Below are positions 39,728-43,155 of a stretch of 43,155 bases of DNA, piece after piece. A program made the position numbers and the translations under genes. The notes under the pieces are model-generated. The model ran no database searches. It worked only from the letters and a program-made list of their open reading frames with translations, and was not told the origin of the DNA. The stretch is from an uncultured Hyphomicrobiales bacterium (GTDB lineage: Bacteria; Pseudomonadota; Alphaproteobacteria; Rhizobiales; Beijerinckiaceae): positions 1 to 43,155 of the forward strand of contig CAIZGQ010000401.1 of assembly GCA_903932565.1 (NCBI GenBank). Reading direction: 5' to 3'. Position 1 is the first letter of the stretch, and each line of letters begins with the position of its first letter.

Positions 39728-42700
39728 CAGCGTTGGCCCATAGCGCGCTGTTGCGCATCATACACAGTGCGAAACGCGATGCCGGGCATGTCATGCTTGA
39801 ACTGGCGCAGCTCGCTGCGCAGCTGATCGATTTCGCGCGGACCAGCACCCTGGGCGTTGATGGTCACTGGCATATGCAAGACATTTCCGCCCGTACCGCC
39901 CGACAAAGCGGCACGAGTTTCGCCCGCCGTCATCACACCGGCGCCGGATGGCAGGTTGACCAATTCCGGGCCGTTTTCGCCGACCATGGCCATGCCGCCA
40001 GGTGCAGAATCAGTACCCGATGCAAACAGCCCGATCGACGTAGCGCCGCCGCCAAAGCCTTCGCCAGCGACCGCCGATGATCCTATGCCGCCGCCAGCAC
40101 CACCGCCGCCGCCAAGGCCACCAAAAAGTGAACCAAGCAACCCGCCGATCCCGCCACCACCGCCGCCAAGTGTAGGGCTGTTACCGCCGAACAGCATGTT
40201 TTTCAGCGGGTTGATGATTGCCATCTGTTCCAGATCGGTCAGCACTTTGCGGATCACGTTGTGCCAGGTCTGGCCCCAGTGCTCGATGCCATCGGGCGAC
40301 AGCAGCTGATCCACCGCATTGGCGCCGTCGTCCTTTAGTGTCTTAATTGCCTGGGTGTGCTGTTGTACTTGATCGGCCCACTTCTTTTCGGCCTTTTGAC
40401 CCGCCAGCACGGTGTCGATCTGCTGCTGGGTCAAGACAATGCCCTGCTGGTCCAACTGGTTAAGCAGGGTCTGGCGCGCAATGGCGTCTTTATCCATGCT
40501 GTTTTGGGCGGTCGCCAGTTGCGTTGCCAGATCGAGCCGGTGCTGTTCGTTTTCCAGCCAGACTTTGCTATCAGCCGTCTGCTTTGCCAGCGCTTCGGCC
40601 GCCTTAGCATCACCATATCGGCTTGCGTCGGACGCGGCGAAGCCTTGTTGGCCAGCATAATCCTGCGCGTTAGCGCGCGCAATCGCAGCCGGGTCGCGAA
40701 CCCCGGCAAGCTTGGCGCGCAGCGCGCTGGCCGATGCGTTGTCATTGGCGGCGCTGATGGCCATTTCGGCCGCCTGACGAATGGTTGCGGCGTCAGCTGC
40801 ATCCAGCGCCTTTGCATGCGCGGCGATATCGGCTGTCAGATGCTTCAAGGCATCACCTTGCGCCACTGTCGCCAGCGTGACCTCTTCGCGCAGCGCCTTT
40901 TCCCGCGTCAACGTGCGCTGCAGTTGCGATGCGTCGATCGTGCCGGCCTTGACCAAATCGAGCGCGTGGACGCGCGCCGCCGTGTCATCTTCGGTTGCGC
41001 GGATCGACTTGGCCGAATTGGCGATCTGATCCGCCACCATCTTGTTCAGCTCGCGCGCGGCCTGGGCATCGATATCGATACCCTTGCGCGTCGCATCGGT
41101 CGCCGCCTTGCGATAGGCCTCTGCCTTCAAGGCCGCCGCATCGCCCTGCAGATAGGCATCCGCAAGATGCAGCGCGGCGGCGGCCTCAACGTTCATGGCT
41201 TCGGCGTTGCGGCGAGCGGTTTCGGCCTTGGATGCACCCGCACCCTTGCCAGCATGGCCTAGCGCCGCCAGCCCGCGTTCTTCGGAGAGCGTGCGCGCGC
41301 CGGCCTCTGTCACCACCTGGCCCGACGTGGTCGCATCCATCAGCATTTGAGCTGCGCGTTCGCGTTCGGCGCTGTGTGGCGCGGCCTGGCGCAGCATGGC
41401 CCGTGCGGTCTGTTCTTTAATGCGCTTTTGTTCGGGCGTCAGATAGGTGGTGATGGCGTGGTTCAGCGCGTCGATCGTATCGCCGTTGACATGCTGTCCA
41501 GCGGCCTGCGCATCCTTCAGCGTGGCCAGATCCTGCTTCAGCTGTTCCAGCTTTGGCTGCACAGCCGGATCGACACCATATTTAGCGGTGATGCCGCGCG
41601 CCTCCTGCGCAAGAGCATTAGGCCGCGCCGTATTTTCGGGTGCGGAAAGACCGGTCAACTGCTGCTTCCACTGCTCGATCTGCTTGCGGGTCGTGTCGTC
41701 GCTTTGAAACCACTGAACATGACCCGGATTATCCAAAGTCTTTTGTGCGTTGGCGATCTTGTCTGCCAGACTCTTGGCTTCATCAGCCTTTGAATAGTAT
41801 CCAGCGAGGTGCGCAATGGCATCCCCGACCTTGCTGATGCTGTCCGTTGTGACGGACGTCATATCGCGCATCAGCTTTGTGAACGCAGTCACATGGTCAC
41901 CGGCTTTGTCCAGAGCCTTGCCCACATCGCCCAACAGGGCCGACTGAGCATCAGTCAGCCGATTGGCCTCCATCAACTGGTGAATTTCCTCGACCTGCGC
42001 ACCGGTCAGGTAGCCATATTTTTGCGCCAGTTCATCGGCTGCCTTGGCGGGATCAGCCATCGCCTTGCCCAAATCTTCGGCGGCTTTGGTCGTGTCGATA
42101 CCCATGGCATCGGCAAACTTCTGCGTGATCTGGATGGCCTGGCCGAGCGCATCGGCGCTGGTGCGGGTCTGGTGCAAAATCGCCGCTTCGACCTTTTCGG
42201 CGGAGGATACTGAAACATCGCCCGCCTGAGCATTGCCCTGTGCCAGCTTCATCAACTGGTCGCCGGTCATTTGCGAGGTGCGGCCAAAACCAGTCGCAGC
42301 CGCTTCCAACGCGTCCATCTGCGCGCAATACTGATAGGCTGCGGCCGCGCCCGCAATCAGGGCTGCGGTAAAGATACCAGCGCCCACTGCGACCGGGGTG
42401 AACAGCGAACCAACCGTAGATAGCGCCGCACCCATTCCACCTTCGCTCATCGACATAATTTCGACCAGCTTGTGCGATTCGAGCGTCAGCGCGGTGATCG
42501 GGTTGCGGCCAGCGACAACACTGTCACCAAAGCGCAACACGGCCGATTGCGCAGTGATGTATTGCGCGCGGTTCAGGCCGAGGATGCTGCCATGCTCTTT
42601 CATTGCGCCAGTGGTCAGGGCCAGATCATCACGCAGCTTTTTCAGATAGGCATCGTATTGAGCTTGGGTGGTCAGGCCGCCCGCGAGTGCCTTGCTGGCG

Positions 42701-42993
42701 CGGCCGGCCTCTGCATCGAAATTGCGCTGCGGCGCGGCTGTGGGATCGAGCGTGTCGCTGATCCGCTGTGCCGTGGCCGCCATGCGCCGGCGTTCGGCAT
42801 CTTCGGCGCGTTTGGCCGCCGCGACTTCGCGTGCCGAAGCGTTTTCAGCTGCGGTAGCGCTTTTGTCATAGGCGGTGCTTGTCTGTGCCGCGGACTGCTG
42901 CGCCCACGCCGATACCGCCGTCAAATCGCCCTTTACCTGGGCGCTGCCGTCGGTGTTGAGCACGACGGTATAACTGGCGCGGTTATCTGGCAC
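39727..42993 (-). CDS. Tape measure protein
   Basis: 1088 aa from a GTG at 42993 with AAGGTGA upstream. Long helical/coiled-coil protein, rich in Ala/Lys/Glu, with a hydrophobic segment at about 205-235 (FTPVAVGAGIFTAALIAGAA). A C-terminal Gly-rich stretch (GGGGGIGGLLGSLFGGLGGG) precedes a conserved-type end with MAMVGENGPELVNLPSGAGV. Its length predicts a tail of roughly 160 nm at about 1.5 angstrom per residue. The upstream 66 bases to the chaperone stop hold no gene. Confidence 0.92.
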   Translation of the reverse strand: MPDNRASYTVVLNTDGSAQVKGDLTAVSAWAQQSAAQTSTAYDKSATAAENASAREVAAAKRAEDAERRRMAATAQRISDTLDPTAAPQRNFDAEAGRASKALAGGLTTQAQYDAYLKKLRDDLALTTGAMKEHGSILGLNRAQYITAQSAVLRFGDSVVAGRNPITALTLESHKLVEIMSMSEGGMGAALSTVGSLFTPVAVGAGIFTAALIAGAAAAYQYCAQMDALEAAATGFGRTSQMTGDQLMKLAQGNAQAGDVSVSSAEKVEAAILHQTRTSADALGQAIQITQKFADAMGIDTTKAAEDLGKAMADPAKAADELAQKYGYLTGAQVEEIHQLMEANRLTDAQSALLGDVGKALDKAGDHVTAFTKLMRDMTSVTTDSISKVGDAIAHLAGYYSKADEAKSLADKIANAQKTLDNPGHVQWFQSDDTTRKQIEQWKQQLTGLSAPENTARPNALAQEARGITAKYGVDPAVQPKLEQLKQDLATLKDAQAAGQHVNGDTIDALNHAITTYLTPEQKRIKEQTARAMLRQAAPHSAERERAAQMLMDATTSGQVVTEAGARTLSEERGLAALGHAGKGAGASKAETARRNAEAMNVEAAAALHLADAYLQGDAAALKAEAYRKAATDATRKGIDIDAQAARELNKMVADQIANSAKSIRATEDDTAARVHALDLVKAGTIDASQLQRTLTREKALREEVTLATVAQGDALKHLTADIAAHAKALDAADAATIRQAAEMAISAANDNASASALRAKLAGVRDPAAIARANAQDYAGQQGFAASDASRYGDAKAAEALAKQTADSKVWLENEQHRLDLATQLATAQNSMDKDAIARQTLLNQLDQQGIVLTQQQIDTVLAGQKAEKKWADQVQQHTQAIKTLKDDGANAVDQLLSPDGIEHWGQTWHNVIRKVLTDLEQMAIINPLKNMLFGGNSPTLGGGGGGIGGLLGSLFGGLGGGGGAGGGIGSSAVAGEGFGGGATSIGLFASGTDSAPGGMAMVGENGPELVNLPSGAGVMTAGETRAALSGGTGGNVLHMPVTINAQGAGPREIDQLRSELRQFKHDMPGIAFRTVYDAQQRAMGQR

Positions 42994-43059
42994 TCGTCAC
43001 CTTTCAAAGCGGCTGCGGCCCCCGAAGCTCGGCGCCAGGGCTGATTAAGACTGGACTCT

Positions 43060-43155
43060 TTAGACTGAAAACATAAGAATTCCGCGGCAACCGCGAGGGC
43101 TCATGTAATGTTGTTGGCTAAACCACAAAATAAGGCGAAGTCGGCCATAAGAGGC
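43060..43155 (-). CDS. Tail assembly chaperone, C-terminal part (continuation across the window ends)
   Basis: Continuation of the chaperone that runs off base 1. In the unshifted frame it adds 18 residues, ending LANNIT before TGA at 43103-43101. In the -1 frame entered at the slippery site (42-36) it adds a basic tail ending GILMFSV before TAA at 43062-43060. Both frames are open across the joint. The tape measure gene starts 67 bases downstream. This is real only if the two ends of the window are adjacent, which gene order supports strongly. Confidence 0.6.
   Translation of the reverse strand, partial: ASYGRLRLILWFSQQHYMSPRGCRGILMFSV

Overview
The window reads as one complete genome of a temperate, long-tailed (siphovirus-type) phage or prophage of about 43 kb. 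The host is probably an alphaproteobacterium, and a sphingomonad is my best guess. That guess rests on the high GC content, the GC-ending codons and the resemblance of protein families; there is no host gene in the window to confirm it. I saw no rRNA, tRNA, IS element or CRISPR array. The two window ends appear to be adjacent: the tail assembly chaperone runs off base 1 and continues in frame, to a stop, from base 43155. The gene order major tail protein, chaperone, tape measure is restored only when the ends are joined. The linear start point is therefore arbitrary.

Layout. A lytic minus-strand unit starts at the cro-like gene (16989) and runs leftwards. It carries a CII/CP76-like regulator, a winged-helix protein, a phage sliding clamp (DnaN), small genes and an SF3 primase-helicase, then a non-coding region rich in TGGAGCA repeats (candidate replication origin). 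A DUF6362-like protein follows, then a non-coding candidate cos region, small and large terminase, gpW-like joiner, portal, a protease-major capsid fusion, decoration and neck proteins and the major tail protein. It continues across the window joint into the chaperone, tape measure, tail hub and tip proteins, a large modular fibre protein, lysis genes (GH24 lysozyme, coiled-coil/membrane proteins, holin-like protein, embedded Rz/Rz1 spanin pair), an SGNH-hydrolase tail protein, a repeat-rich fibre and a PLD-family protein. It ends in an AT-richer two-gene cassette (24864-25731).

A divergent plus-strand unit (17074-24836) holds the S24-type CI repressor, then a densely packed operon: hypothetical genes, three tiny membrane proteins, a zinc-ribbon protein, two ParB-like proteins, an MT-A70 methyltransferase, a probable integrase partner, a tyrosine integrase and a GIY-YIG protein. 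The GIY-YIG protein carries a copy of the integrase's own N-terminal domain. Repeated CTTGGCTAACC-type sites directly after it are probably the attP arm sites.

The lysogeny switch is legible. Three 19-bp operators at 23-24 bp spacing lie between cro and cI, and two more lie over a TTGACA promoter element behind cI. The most unusual items are the integrase-domain/GIY-YIG fusion beside attP, the iteron array next to the primase-helicase, the frame-switching small gene with a 24-bp perfect palindrome, and the AT-rich membrane-protein cassette.
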